Positions 1 through 7,776 of a DNA stretch of 64,000 bases are shown one piece after another. The stretch's first letter is position 1. Every line of letters starts with the position of its first letter. The notes beneath the pieces are model-generated. The model was not told the origin of the DNA. It searched no databases and worked only from the letters and a program-made list of their open reading frames with translations. This DNA comes from Absicoccus intestinalis. Lineage in GTDB: Bacteria > Bacillota_I > Bacilli_A > Erysipelotrichales > Erysipelotrichaceae. The translations under genes were made by a program, and so were the position numbers. Location: positions 119,406 to 183,405 of the forward strand of contig NZ_JALBUS010000004.1 in the NCBI RefSeq assembly GCF_033971885.1, written 5' to 3'.

Positions 1-562
1 GGTCATATCCTTCAACCGTACTTTCACCATCAAATCGTATCGCAAATTCACAATCGCAATTGTTATGGATATGGCCTAAATATCTATTGCCATTATTCAA
101 ATTAGCATGAAGCCATCCGAAACTAGATAAATACTTACAATAGGGGCATGAATCACCATGATTGATCCATGCGTATTCTGCACCATCTCTTTTAGCGTTT
201 TGTAACATCGTATCGGATGCTGATTTTTTGACCAGACGGCCTATCGCATCAGCTGGACCATTTAATTTATCTTTTGTCCCATTGATGGCACGGGCAACAT
301 CTGCCATTTCTGGTAAATCTGCCGGAACAGCACCAATTACATTGGCATTTTGCAGTTTGGCCAGTTGGTCATACATCTGACATGCCAATTCGGATGATGC
401 GCCTCCATAACGATTGACCAATGAATACGCATACTCAATGATCGGGTACATATCTTCTGTTCCATGTCGTTGGATATACTCATTCAATAATTCGGATGCC
501 TTTTTGTTGATTTTCGACAACCTTGTCACATAATCAAGCCATTCCTTCGATGTTATCTGCAT
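1..562 (-). CDS. Phage minor head protein (SPP1 gp7-like), 3' part missing
   Basis: The frame is open from an ATG at 562 to the window edge, giving at least 187 residues. The start has an AAAGGA SD seven bases upstream and overlaps the portal stop by 29 bases, the usual portal/minor-head arrangement. Near residues 150-180 there is a CPYC pair followed by HNNCDC, the Cys/His cluster of phage head-morphogenesis proteins (SPP1 gp7/Mu F type). It probably assembles with the portal during procapsid formation. The rest of the gene is off the left edge, so length and C-terminal domains cannot be judged. Confidence 0.8.
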   Translation of the reverse strand, partial: MQITSKEWLDYVTRLSKINKKASELLNEYIQRHGTEDMYPIIEYAYSLVNRYGGASSELACQMYDQLAKLQNANVIGAVPADLPEMADVARAINGTKDKLNGPADAIGRLVKKSASDTMLQNAKRDGAEYAWINHGDSCPYCKYLSSFGWLHANLNNGNRYLGHIHNNCDCEFAIRFDGESTVEGYD

Positions 563-2000
563 TATCTTTATCCTTTACATTAGAATTCATCGATCTAATT
601 ACATTGGAATTAAATTCTTGCTGAATGACCAAATTCCCCTGGTTTCTCTTTTCCTGTGCCTTGATGCGTTGAATATCTGCTTGATCAAATCCAACCATTT
701 CCAAGAATACATCCGTTTCCCCAAAGCCTTGACGGGTTGATGCAATCTTGATTGCGGCATCTGCTGTTACAGCAACTGATGGCATAGCCGGATTCTTGAA
801 ATGAGGAATGATATTTCTATCATTATCTTCCAATTCATTTAAGCTGCAATTTTTAGCAACTGCCTGTGCCATTTCTGCAATGGTCTTCAATGATTTTGCA
901 TTTCCAGCATTGAGCTGTTCTGCCAATGAAACCAATGTCTGTGATTGTGCCAGGATAGCATCCGATGAAGTCGGATTGGCATCATTGACAACACCTGTAT
1001 CCGTTACTGTCAATCCAGTTGCAGCGCTGAACTGTGTAGCTAATATCCTTAGCATCTGCACATGCGGTTCAATCGAGCCTTGAGAAAACTGGCCGACCGT
1101 CGGCTTCTCGCCTGTTTCTGGATTGCTTGTTGATGCCAAGATACTACCGATATACTGTCTGAATTTGTCGGATATGACCGCATCATACTGATCATCCGTA
1201 AGGCCAAGCATATACTTTTGCGGACTTGTTGAAAATTCAAGCCCGATCGTTGCGTTGGCAACTGTCCGCACATACCCCTGTATCAATCGGCGTACAGACT
1301 CTTTTATTCTTGAACGTCCAAACGGCTTTCGACTGGTTGCATTCCATATCATAGGTTCCATCAATGGTCTTCCCATGCGATGCGGATGCTCGATTGCTTC
1401 CCATCTATCATCTATTTTGACGAGCTCCCAAATTGAATCATCTGTATACAGATTGATATGAGAAGGCGTCCATGTCTTGTCTTTCTCATCTTTAACGGTA
1501 TCGATAATAGCCATTCCACACTCGATACGGCCTTTTTCGCCGTTCCATAAGGCTGATGCACTCATCGGTGAATGGAATCGAATACGACATTGAATATCAT
1601 CATCAGCGGAAAGTGTCGCAAATGTACATCCAAATTGAAGCTCATCACGACATGCTTTCATATATTCGGACACAAGATTATTTGCGTTCATGATACTCAT
1701 GACCTCATCTGCATCATTACCATCCATACTGACAAAACCATCAAACATGGACCTGGACGCCAAGACATCGACGCATTTTGCTCCCCATTCACAACTGATT
1801 TCCAAATTATGGAAATGTTTAGGAATAGCCAGGCCTAGATTGACCTCAGATAACGGAATATGACCTTCGTAATATCTTTCTTTAGTTGCGTTTTTTGCAT
1901 TGTGATAGTTGAATGTTTCAACTAATTCTTGCAATTGCATCTGTTCTTTTAATCCAAGCCCAACGACTTGATCCGGAACAATTGTTAAATTTACCATCAT
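534..2000 (-). CDS. Phage portal protein (SPP1 gp6-like)
   Basis: 488 residues, the usual size of an SPP1-type portal. It would form the dodecameric ring at one capsid vertex through which the terminase packages DNA. It lies between the large terminase (overlap 1997-2000, ATGA) and a minor head protein, the canonical packaging order. The C-terminal half has the long helical stretches and Asn/Gln-rich tail expected of this family. Assignment rests on overall similarity remembered for the family plus synteny; I see no short diagnostic motif. Confidence 0.88.
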   Translation of the reverse strand: MMVNLTIVPDQVVGLGLKEQMQLQELVETFNYHNAKNATKERYYEGHIPLSEVNLGLAIPKHFHNLEISCEWGAKCVDVLASRSMFDGFVSMDGNDADEVMSIMNANNLVSEYMKACRDELQFGCTFATLSADDDIQCRIRFHSPMSASALWNGEKGRIECGMAIIDTVKDEKDKTWTPSHINLYTDDSIWELVKIDDRWEAIEHPHRMGRPLMEPMIWNATSRKPFGRSRIKESVRRLIQGYVRTVANATIGLEFSTSPQKYMLGLTDDQYDAVISDKFRQYIGSILASTSNPETGEKPTVGQFSQGSIEPHVQMLRILATQFSAATGLTVTDTGVVNDANPTSSDAILAQSQTLVSLAEQLNAGNAKSLKTIAEMAQAVAKNCSLNELEDNDRNIIPHFKNPAMPSVAVTADAAIKIASTRQGFGETDVFLEMVGFDQADIQRIKAQEKRNQGNLVIQQEFNSNVIRSMNSNVKDKDNADNIEGMA

Positions 2001-3358
2001 CCAATCCTCATCTTTCTATGTGGATCTCTTTTTGATTCTTTCGCACCCCAAAAAGCTAATGCACATGCTTCAATTGGAGATGAATCATCTCCACCAAAGG
2101 CCCATCCACCGCCTAATGGTCGTTTGATTGATGTTAATGCACTATCACTTAAAGCATCTTGGTATTCGTACCAAGTCACTGAATGCTCATTGATTGCGTC
2201 CGTCAATAGACTGACCGATGCCAATACATCCTTTATCCTTGGTCGTATGATCGACCCTTTTGCGCGCCATGTATCAGAAATACGATCAACAAGCACATCG
2301 ACACCATTTCTTCCATCAATCACCACACAAGATGCCTGATGATATCTTTTATTTAACCAATCAGATAGCCATCGGATGCCTTGCCCTGTCGGTTTACGAC
2401 TGATAAATGAAATTCTTGGTTTATTGTTGGATTCAAATGGTATAACTGCACCACATAGGCACACTTCAGAGCCATCCGGACTGAACTTAACACCATAGGC
2501 CGTTTTCCCATTTGGTTTTGGCTCAAGAGATGCACATGCTTCCCATGCTTCTTTATGAATTGCAGAATCATCCTGTTCAGTTATTGCCGGGCTCCACCAT
2601 CCAAGGCGCTCACGGGCAAAACCGTCCGCACTCATCGTTCGGCATTCCTCGGAAGTAAATTCTTCTGACAGGTGATATCCAAGAGATGGGTTCGTACTAT
2701 ACCAAACGGATGAATCTGCAATGTTGATATCCGTTATACTGTCACCATCAACGGACCACTCATGCCACGCATCATGCGGTCCAGGATTCTGTAATGATGT
2801 GGTACGTCTTCTTCGGAATACTTCTCCAGGACATCGAGGGTATGGCGGCGTACCTGTATAGATGATCTGTCGCGTACCGGTAGCACTGGCAGCCAATGTT
2901 GCCATGATAGCTTCCACTTGATCATCTGTTAATTCCTGTGCTTCGTCGTATATGACCAATGAGATCCCGTCGAAACCACGAGCAGCCTGTCTCGATCGGG
3001 CAGAATATTCAATGACACCGCCATTAGTCAGTTCAATACCTTCTTCGCCATTAGTAAAAGATATCCGCGATACCTTATCCATGATCTCTGGATGGTTCTT
3101 ATTGGTGAACATCTGAACTAAACGTTTAAATGATTTTTTGGCCGTCTTTACCTGGTGAGCCGTATGCAGGATCTTTTCACCATTAATGATCAGACCAAAA
3201 AACTCGCGTGCCTCAAGACAAACATTTTTACCATTTTGCCTAGGTACCGCGAGTCCTGCCGATGTCATTGTATATTTTTCGTTTTCATCAAGACCCAACC
3301 AACAATCAACGACCAACTGTTGCCATGGATCAAGCTTAGATCCATATGCCTCCATCAA
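1997..3358 (-). CDS. Phage terminase large subunit
   Basis: ATPase/nuclease motor that packages phage DNA. A Walker A-like segment (AVPRQNGKN, about residues 37-45) and Walker B (LVIYDEAQEL) are visible, and the C-terminal half carries the acidic residues of the RNase H-like nuclease. The given start is the first usual initiation codon (TTG 3358), but it has no SD. The frame stays open upstream, and the 28 extra codons hold a KGSQEPRIKI-type segment that large terminases normally have before the LDPWQ motif. An AAGGAG at 3451-3456 sits 8 bases before an in-frame ATC at 3440-3442. True translation may begin there, giving about 481 residues and overlapping the small terminase. Confidence 0.93.
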   Translation of the reverse strand: MMEAYGSKLDPWQQLVVDCWLGLDENEKYTMTSAGLAVPRQNGKNVCLEAREFFGLIINGEKILHTAHQVKTAKKSFKRLVQMFTNKNHPEIMDKVSRISFTNGEEGIELTNGGVIEYSARSRQAARGFDGISLVIYDEAQELTDDQVEAIMATLAASATGTRQIIYTGTPPYPRCPGEVFRRRRTTSLQNPGPHDAWHEWSVDGDSITDINIADSSVWYSTNPSLGYHLSEEFTSEECRTMSADGFARERLGWWSPAITEQDDSAIHKEAWEACASLEPKPNGKTAYGVKFSPDGSEVCLCGAVIPFESNNKPRISFISRKPTGQGIRWLSDWLNKRYHQASCVVIDGRNGVDVLVDRISDTWRAKGSIIRPRIKDVLASVSLLTDAINEHSVTWYEYQDALSDSALTSIKRPLGGGWAFGGDDSSPIEACALAFWGAKESKRDPHRKMRIG

Positions 3359-3429
3359 ATCACATGCATCTTGTCCATCTGAGTGTGTTCTTTTTGGTTC
3401 AATCTTGATTCTAGGCTCTTGAGAGCCCT

Positions 3430-3816
3430 TTAAGCTTGCGATTGTCTTCTCTCCTTGATGATATCCAGCATATTCTTATGCTTCAATTCTTCTTTCTGCT
3501 CGTTAGCCACTTCTTCTGGAAGACATTCGAGTATCTTGTTCATGCCAAGTATATAAGACTTCCATAGATTCTCATACGACTTAAAAAGCGGATTCTCTCG
3601 ATATCCGCTTTGACCACCGCCATTGTTGTATTCAATGATGATATTTTGCTCACACGCTTGTTCACGAATGTCCTCTAATTTGATCTGCATCCAGGATACA
3701 TTTTGTATGATGGGCAACATCATTTTGATGGATTCATCACTGAAATTGTTTGTTTTTAATAGCTTTTTTAACTTGTTTTGGGCCCTTTTTGCCCTTGTTT
3801 TTACTGTATCCTCCAA
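3430..3816 (-). CDS. Phage terminase small subunit, P27 family
   Basis: 128 residues. It contains the P27-family signature NGGGQSGYRENP followed by an aromatic/charged helix. It recognises the packaging site on phage DNA and recruits the large subunit encoded just downstream. The start is TTG at 3816, with AGAGGTG about ten bases upstream; no ATG alternative is in frame. Its last codons overlap the probable N-terminal extension of the large terminase. Confidence 0.88.
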   Translation of the reverse strand: MEDTVKTRAKRAQNKLKKLLKTNNFSDESIKMMLPIIQNVSWMQIKLEDIREQACEQNIIIEYNNGGGQSGYRENPLFKSYENLWKSYILGMNKILECLPEEVANEQKEELKHKNMLDIIKERRQSQA

Positions 3817-3840
3817 CCTTATATGTCACCTCTTTCCTGA

Positions 3841-3925
3841 CCACCCCCTGCCACCCAATGGGTCAGGGGGTAAATCGGCGCTGACGCGTGAGCTCGCCGT
3901 CATGTTAAAGGAGGCTAACCTCCCC
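3841..3925. other. GC-rich inverted repeats between HNH and terminase; cos candidate
   Basis: Noncoding and far more GC-rich than its surroundings. A CCCCCTG arm (3844-3850) pairs with CAGGGGG (3864-3870), enclosing an ACCC/GGGT stem. GGAGG-CTAA-CCTCC follows at 3910-3923. In P27/HNH-type phages the cohesive-end or packaging site usually lies exactly here, between the HNH gene and the small terminase. This is inference from position and composition only. Confidence 0.4.
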
Positions 3926-3947
3926 ACCTTAAAATTTAAAAATGTTT

Positions 3948-4295
3948 TTACCAATCACCATCTGAAATTGGTTTTTTCTTTTTTTTACTTAATAATTCAA
4001 CACTAAAATCCACTTTATTGGACTTCCAGGCATTGCAACAATAGTGAGCTGCCTGTAGATTGTTCCAATCTTCTGCCGCAGCTCTTGCACTTGGATACCC
4101 AAATTCTTTCCACCGGCTAACAGGTTTTATTTCATCAATCACAAAACTCAATGGATGTTTAAAATCACTTGGTTCATCATAGTGGATTGGACCATACCTA
4201 CCATGGCATATACCACACTCACACCCCATCGCTTTCAACCGGGCACGGTGTTTTCGGCGCAGGGTACCATTTGCATATCGTACATTCTGTTTCAT
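3948..4295 (-). CDS. HNH endonuclease next to terminase
   Basis: 116 residues from ATG 4295, preceded by GGGTGGGGAG. Visible motifs are CxCxxC near residue 24 (CECGIC), then DEIKPVSR (the H/D-E strand of the beta-beta-alpha metal fold), then NLQAAHYCCNAWK, the N...H...CN..K helix of HNH nucleases. Phage HNH proteins beside terminases stimulate cleavage at cos by the packaging complex. Longer upstream starts exist (to 4346) but add an unusual Arg/Cys-rich tail and no better SD. Confidence 0.85.
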   Translation of the reverse strand: MKQNVRYANGTLRRKHRARLKAMGCECGICHGRYGPIHYDEPSDFKHPLSFVIDEIKPVSRWKEFGYPSARAAAEDWNNLQAAHYCCNAWKSNKVDFSVELLSKKKKKPISDGDW

Positions 4296-4469
4296 GCTCC
4301 CCACCCTATTGGATAGGCACGATAAAAGGCGGCGCTTCAAGAGCATCCGCCTCGTGTGCTTATCTACTGGTTACCTTCCTGGTAACTCTGTACATTACCA
4401 TACTATCACATAAAACCAGGAAACATTGTTTCCTATTTTAAAAATTTATACAAATATTTCATCTTTTTA

Positions 4470-4498
4470 TTGACGTTACGTTACCGTTACGGTATAAT
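4470..4498 (+). promoter_or_regulatory. Strong promoter with repeats in the spacer
   Basis: TTGACG (4470-4475), a 17-bp spacer, then TATAAT (4493-4498). The spacer contains two odd dyads centred 11 bp apart, ACGTtACGT and CCGTtACGG, so the RNA polymerase site is covered by what looks like a repressor-binding array. It reads rightward into the small hydrophobic peptide genes, against the surrounding phage transcription. Confidence 0.8.
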
Positions 4499-4524
4499 AT
4501 AAATGTAGAAAGGAGAACAAACCA

Positions 4525-4620
4525 ATGGACAATATAGTCCTTGTGATCAATCTTATCACCGCTATCATCAATCTGTTAACTGCCGTGATTATGATAGTGG
4601 CGATAGTCAAAGATCACTAA
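4525..4620 (+). CDS. 31-residue hydrophobic peptide (possible type I toxin-like)
   Basis: ATG 4525 is preceded by AAAGGAG (4509-4515), about 30 bases after a strong promoter. The product is one predicted transmembrane helix with a short charged tail (ends VAIVKDH). Size and shape recall holin-like/Fst-type toxins of type I toxin-antitoxin systems in Firmicute prophages, but I cannot assign a family. A second hydrophobic peptide follows at 4687. It could instead be a small phage membrane protein. Confidence 0.6.
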   Translation: MDNIVLVINLITAIINLLTAVIMIVAIVKDH

Positions 4621-4621
4621 C

Positions 4622-4649
4622 GATTGGAGAGGATAAAACCTCTCTAATC
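4622..4649. repeat. 11-bp inverted repeat between the two peptide genes
   Basis: GATTGGAGAGG, a six-base loop, then CCTCTCTAATC: 11 pairs with one G-U. It directly follows the stop of the first peptide. No T-run follows on either strand, so it is not a standard terminator. On the minus strand a TGATACAAT extended -10-like sequence lies about 20 bases upstream (4659-4667) and could fire an antisense RNA through it. It may be a regulatory structure or processing site. Confidence 0.5.
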
Positions 4650-4686
4650 CTCAACTGTATTGTATCACATTGATTCAATCATAGAC

Positions 4687-4779
4687 ATGGAAACAATCAC
4701 ATTGATCATCAGTATTGCAGCACTATGCATATCAATATATGGATTAACAATCGCAATCAAAAATAGAAAGGACAAATAA
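4687..4779 (+). CDS. 30-residue hydrophobic peptide
   Basis: METITLIISIAAL start, one transmembrane helix, then a basic tail (KNRKDK). This layout matches the 'putative holin-like toxin' group as I remember it. There is no clear SD before ATG 4687, so translation may be coupled or poor, a feature also known for type I toxins. The tail region AAAGGAC doubles as the SD of the next gene (ATG 4781). Confidence 0.5.
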   Translation: METITLIISIAALCISIYGLTIAIKNRKDK

Positions 4780-4780
4780 C

Positions 4781-4975
4781 ATGCATACCAAATCAATCAA
4801 GCTATCAAAAAAGAAAGATGGTCGTGGCTATATAACTAGCTATACTGTAAACATTGGCACAGCAGAGGCTCGTGAATGCGGTCTTGTATCAACCGATGGA
4901 TCACCCATTGAATTAGAAAAGGTCATCGATACCGAACATGGCCAAATCATCATCAGAAAGAAAGTCACGGAGTGA
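4781..4975 (+). CDS. Small beta-rich protein, possibly AbrB-like
   Basis: 64 residues, SD AAAGGA overlapping the previous stop. The sequence alternates short beta strands (SYTVNIGTAEARECGL, then LEKVIDTEHGQIIIRKK), resembling the swapped-hairpin DNA-binding fold of AbrB/MazE-type proteins, but the match is weak. It is the last gene of the rightward module and its stop lies inside a terminator hairpin. If the neighbours are toxins it would be a candidate regulator or antitoxin; this is inference. Confidence 0.6.
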   Translation: MHTKSIKLSKKKDGRGYITSYTVNIGTAEARECGLVSTDGSPIELEKVIDTEHGQIIIRKKVTE

Positions 4976-4989
4976 TCCGTGATTTTTTT
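4965..4989 (+). terminator. Intrinsic terminator of the small rightward module
   Basis: TCACGGA-GTGA-TCCGTGA, a perfect 7-bp stem, then seven T. It overlaps the stop codon of the 64-residue gene. Confidence 0.85.
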
Positions 4990-5425
4990 ATGCATTACTT
5001 GTACTTAATTCATTCAACTCATTTCGTATATGCTTCCAAAGTCCAGGTCTTGTATACCCATATTTTTCGGCAACGGCATTAAATGTCATATCACCAACTA
5101 CATATAAATCGAAAAGAATGTTACGATCACGAATGTTAAGTAGTTCTAACCATCTGCACTCATAGATGCGTTTTTGATAGTATTGTATTTCTCTTTCAAC
5201 GCGCTCTGCCTTTTCCATCAATCCAAGTGGACTGATGTACTCATGTTCATACTTCGGCATTGGTAATGTTGATTGTTCCTGCTCTCTAGTAAGATGCACA
5301 TTGGCATGCGATAAGCCTAACTTTTGGTGATTGATAACCTCCAATTGTTGATTAAGCTCAATAATGCGATGACAGCAATAATTGAGTGATCTTAAATCGT
5401 TTAATATTTGTAGCTCTCTTGCCAT
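4988..5425 (-). CDS. Phage sigma-70-like / ArpU-type late transcription regulator
   Basis: 145 residues from ATG 5425 with SD AGAGGT upstream. The first 90 residues are helical and charged. The C-terminus has a region-4-like helix-turn-helix (RDRNILFDLYVVGDMTFNA, then AEKYGYTRPGLWKHI). Proteins of this build sit immediately before the HNH/terminase genes of Gram-positive phages and activate late transcription. The position here, between early genes and the packaging module, fits. A longer start at 5509 overlaps the neighbouring gene and lacks an SD. Confidence 0.75.
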   Translation of the reverse strand: MARELQILNDLRSLNYCCHRIIELNQQLEVINHQKLGLSHANVHLTREQEQSTLPMPKYEHEYISPLGLMEKAERVEREIQYYQKRIYECRWLELLNIRDRNILFDLYVVGDMTFNAVAEKYGYTRPGLWKHIRNELNELSTSNA

Positions 5426-5429
5426 GCGC

Positions 5430-5657
5430 CTACCTCTTATATTGATAAAATTGGCTTTTATCCAAACACCATACTTGTCCATCATCAAACTGGACATCAT
5501 ATAGCTCACCTAGGTCCATCTTAGTGATATGGATAACAACTCCAATTTGACCAATATAATCTTTTTTTCGTTTGCCGTTTTTGCTAACTATAAAGTCTTC
5601 GTATGAATGTATAAGCTTTTTGAACTTAACCCTAGTCACATTGTTCTGTGCTTCCAT
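5430..5657 (-). CDS. Hypothetical phage protein, SH3/KOW-like
   Basis: 75 residues, SD AAAGGAG before ATG 5657. A basic N-terminus is followed by short strands (YIGQIGVVIHI, LYDVQFDDGQVWCLDKSQF) typical of small SH3/KOW-like folds that occur in phage late-early regions. Function not recognised. It ends four bases before the late regulator start, so both are likely translated from one leftward message. Confidence 0.6.
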   Translation of the reverse strand: MEAQNNVTRVKFKKLIHSYEDFIVSKNGKRKKDYIGQIGVVIHITKMDLGELYDVQFDDGQVWCLDKSQFYQYKR

Positions 5658-5781
5658 TTACACACTCCTTTAATACCTCATATGCCTTGTTTACCAGTTC
5701 TAATTGAAACCATGACCCACATCGAATCGTGTGATCATATGCAATTTTATACAAATATTCCAATGCATCTTTTTCGCCCAT
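5632..5781 (-). CDS. Small hypothetical phage protein (49 residues)
   Basis: ATG 5781 to TAG 5632, preceded by AAGG. A mostly helical acidic/aromatic sequence (EKDALEYLYKIAYDHT) with three Cys. It overlaps the start of the next gene by 26 bases in another frame, typical of packed phage genes. No family recognised. Confidence 0.5.
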   Translation of the reverse strand: MGEKDALEYLYKIAYDHTIRCGSWFQLELVNKAYEVLKECVNGSTEQCD

Positions 5782-5926
5782 ATTGCCTTGCCTCGTTCTC
5801 TCTTTTTTATTGTCAAATAACTCTATATTATTTTACATTTGGATTTCATTGCTCATAGCCTTTAACCGTGCCGTTTCAGACCGTTTTTTCAAACCAAAAA
5901 CTTTGTATATTTTTTAGGCCATAAAA

Positions 5927-6784
5927 TCATCCGTTTTTCCACATTTCATCCAGATGTTTTTTCTTCTGCTTTTTTGTCGATTTCGAATAAATTGATGTCG
6001 TATCAAGACTGGAATGGCCAAGTATATCTTTCAGCTCTGTCACGTCTCCAATCTGTTCCATGAAACGTGTTGCGAACAGGTGCCTAAATGCATGCGGATG
6101 AATCTTGCTTAGCTTGATGCCTCGACATTGACCAGCCACTTGCTTCAACCCTCTGTATACGCTCATATAATCCACATCAAATAGCTTTCCTTCATCGATT
6201 CCAGTGCCCTCTGCGTACGATATCAATTCACGTCTAAGCTTCGTATCAACGATGATATCCCTTGTCTTCCCTTTGTTTCGTACCGTGATATACGGCCCTT
6301 TTCTAAGACTTTCTATCGTAAAATACTTTAATTCGCCGATTCGGATACCTGTTTCACCAAGTATTCTCATGATGTAATACATATCCATCTCATCCTTCTT
6401 TTTGGCCATTCGAAGCATCCTTTTGTACTCTTCCTTGGTTATAACATCTTCAATCGATGCTTTTTCCTGGACCTTGATATTTTTAACGGCCAGTTTTGAA
6501 TCAAACCGTTTCAAGCGTGATAGATCATCAATGTTTGATTCACAATATTTGACCAATTTGTTGATGATAACAATTTCATTGTTGACCGTCTTTGGACTGT
6601 ATGTATCAATCAGATGGCGTTTGTAGTTGATCATGGTCGCCTTAGTAACCTCGCCATCCGGGATATACTTCAAGAATTTATTGACCGCGCATTCATAGCG
6701 CTTGATCGTGTTCTCACTTTTTTCATCTTCAAATTCGAGATCCAGCCATTCCTGTTTCTTATTTTCAAGATCATGCTTATTCAT
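5927..6784 (-). CDS. Tyrosine recombinase / integrase
   Basis: 285 residues with an N-terminal SAM-like core-binding domain (about 10-90) and a C-terminal catalytic domain. All catalytic residues are visible: R148 (GETGIRIGEL), K171/K173 (RNKGKTR), H231 and R234 (HPHAFRHLF), H257 (LGHSS) and nucleophile Y266. The protein should be active. It is short and XerC/D-like, without an arm-binding domain. It overlaps ssb (ATGA 6781-6784) inside the leftward replication operon, not beside the repressor or the prophage edge, which is unusual for an integrase. It may be the phage integrase expressed in the lytic direction, or an internal recombinase. Confidence 0.93.
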   Translation of the reverse strand: MNKHDLENKKQEWLDLEFEDEKSENTIKRYECAVNKFLKYIPDGEVTKATMINYKRHLIDTYSPKTVNNEIVIINKLVKYCESNIDDLSRLKRFDSKLAVKNIKVQEKASIEDVITKEEYKRMLRMAKKKDEMDMYYIMRILGETGIRIGELKYFTIESLRKGPYITVRNKGKTRDIIVDTKLRRELISYAEGTGIDEGKLFDVDYMSVYRGLKQVAGQCRGIKLSKIHPHAFRHLFATRFMEQIGDVTELKDILGHSSLDTTSIYSKSTKKQKKKHLDEMWKNG

Positions 6785-7104
6785 AATTGCGCTTTTTCAA
6801 GGAAAGTAAAATTATCAACTACAACTTCAGTAACATATTTCTTAGTGCCGTGATCATCATCATAGTGCCTTGTCTGTATACGCCCTTCCACACCGATCAA
6901 TGATCCTTTATTAAGATATTTAGCCATCGTCTCGGCCAGTCGGCCCCATACGACACAATTGATGAAATCAGCTTGCTGCTGTCCTTCTCTGACAATGCTT
7001 CTAGCCACGGCCAACGTAAAAGGCGCAACACTGGTGCCTGAAACAGTGCTGCGCAATTCGATATTTTTTGTCAATCGTCCTGTTAATACTGCTCTATTGA
7101 TCAT
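6781..7104 (-). CDS. ssb: Single-stranded DNA-binding protein lacking the acidic tail
   Basis: 107 residues forming just the OB fold: INRAVLTGRLTKN start, FINCVVWGRLAE core and a VVVDNFTFLEK end. Bacterial and most phage SSBs continue with a flexible linker and a DDDIPF-like tip that recruits partner enzymes. Here the protein stops at KAQL, and the integrase begins at an ATGA overlap. It should still bind ssDNA during phage replication but cannot recruit host repair or replication partners in the usual way. Confidence 0.9.
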   Translation of the reverse strand: MINRAVLTGRLTKNIELRSTVSGTSVAPFTLAVARSIVREGQQQADFINCVVWGRLAETMAKYLNKGSLIGVEGRIQTRHYDDDHGTKKYVTEVVVDNFTFLEKAQL

Positions 7105-7119
7105 AATTTCCTCTTTTCC

Positions 7120-7329
7120 TTAAACTAAAGCTTTTGCTATTTCGATTGCTTTTTTTGCTATTCTGGCGGTCTCGTCTCCACCAAAATTGATTGTCATCAG
7201 TTCGATAAGTAATTCACTAAATTGCTTTGAAAGTTCAAAACTTTGCTGTGATTGTTTCAATGCATTAGTCATAACTTTGTGAGTGTAGAATTGATCTTCC
7301 ATTTGCTTTTCGACTGTTGCTTTTTTCAT
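7120..7329 (-). CDS. Hypothetical helical phage protein
   Basis: 69 residues, nearly all helix, Gln/Lys/Glu rich with a heptad-like middle. It overlaps the end of the DUF551 gene by four bases (ATGA) and leads into ssb after 15 bases. No family recognised; probably part of the replication-region operon. Confidence 0.6.
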   Translation of the reverse strand: MKKATVEKQMEDQFYTHKVMTNALKQSQQSFELSKQFSELLIELMTINFGGDETARIAKKAIEIAKALV

Positions 7330-7742
7330 CGTTTTCCTCCTGGCATTTCAGGCATTGGCATCCAATGAGTGACCCCATTCTTTTTGTTCCAATGACTTTC
7401 AGTCCATCTGTATGATCCATCAGTATGTAAATTGATAATATATTCTCCAAATTCTCCATTATCACCACGTTCTTTTTCAAAATAACAATCTATTATTCTT
7501 TTTTCACTTTTACCAAGATACACAAAATATACATCATTCGTTTTTGGCAATTTATCATCAACACTAATCCAATTACCAAATTTAACGATGTTAGCTTCTT
7601 TATCTGCAATCGTGCATGCTTCTTCTAGCTTCCCCAATGCCCAGTGTATGCCATTTCCAAAAGCAATTTCATTTTCATCGATCAAACTTAAAATAGTATT
7701 AAGCGCCATAATGTAGCTTTGCTCTTTACATAATTCATTCAT
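7326..7742 (-). CDS. DUF551 domain phage protein
   Basis: 138 residues. The C-terminal 80 residues carry the DUF551 pattern: WISVDDKLPK at the start, aromatic strands in the middle (YRWTESHW) and HWMPMPEMP at the end. DUF551 proteins are common in phage early regions and of unknown function. The N-terminal 55 residues are helical and unmatched. Overlaps the next gene by ATGA. Confidence 0.75.
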   Translation of the reverse strand: MNELCKEQSYIMALNTILSLIDENEIAFGNGIHWALGKLEEACTIADKEANIVKFGNWISVDDKLPKTNDVYFVYLGKSEKRIIDCYFEKERGDNGEFGEYIINLHTDGSYRWTESHWNKKNGVTHWMPMPEMPGGKR

Positions 7743-7776
7743 TTTTTACCTCTTACTTTACGACCATTGATCGTCA

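Noticed and set aside
4622..4649. Inverted repeat as ordinary terminator
   Set aside because: No T-run on either strand, so kept only as an inverted repeat of unknown role.
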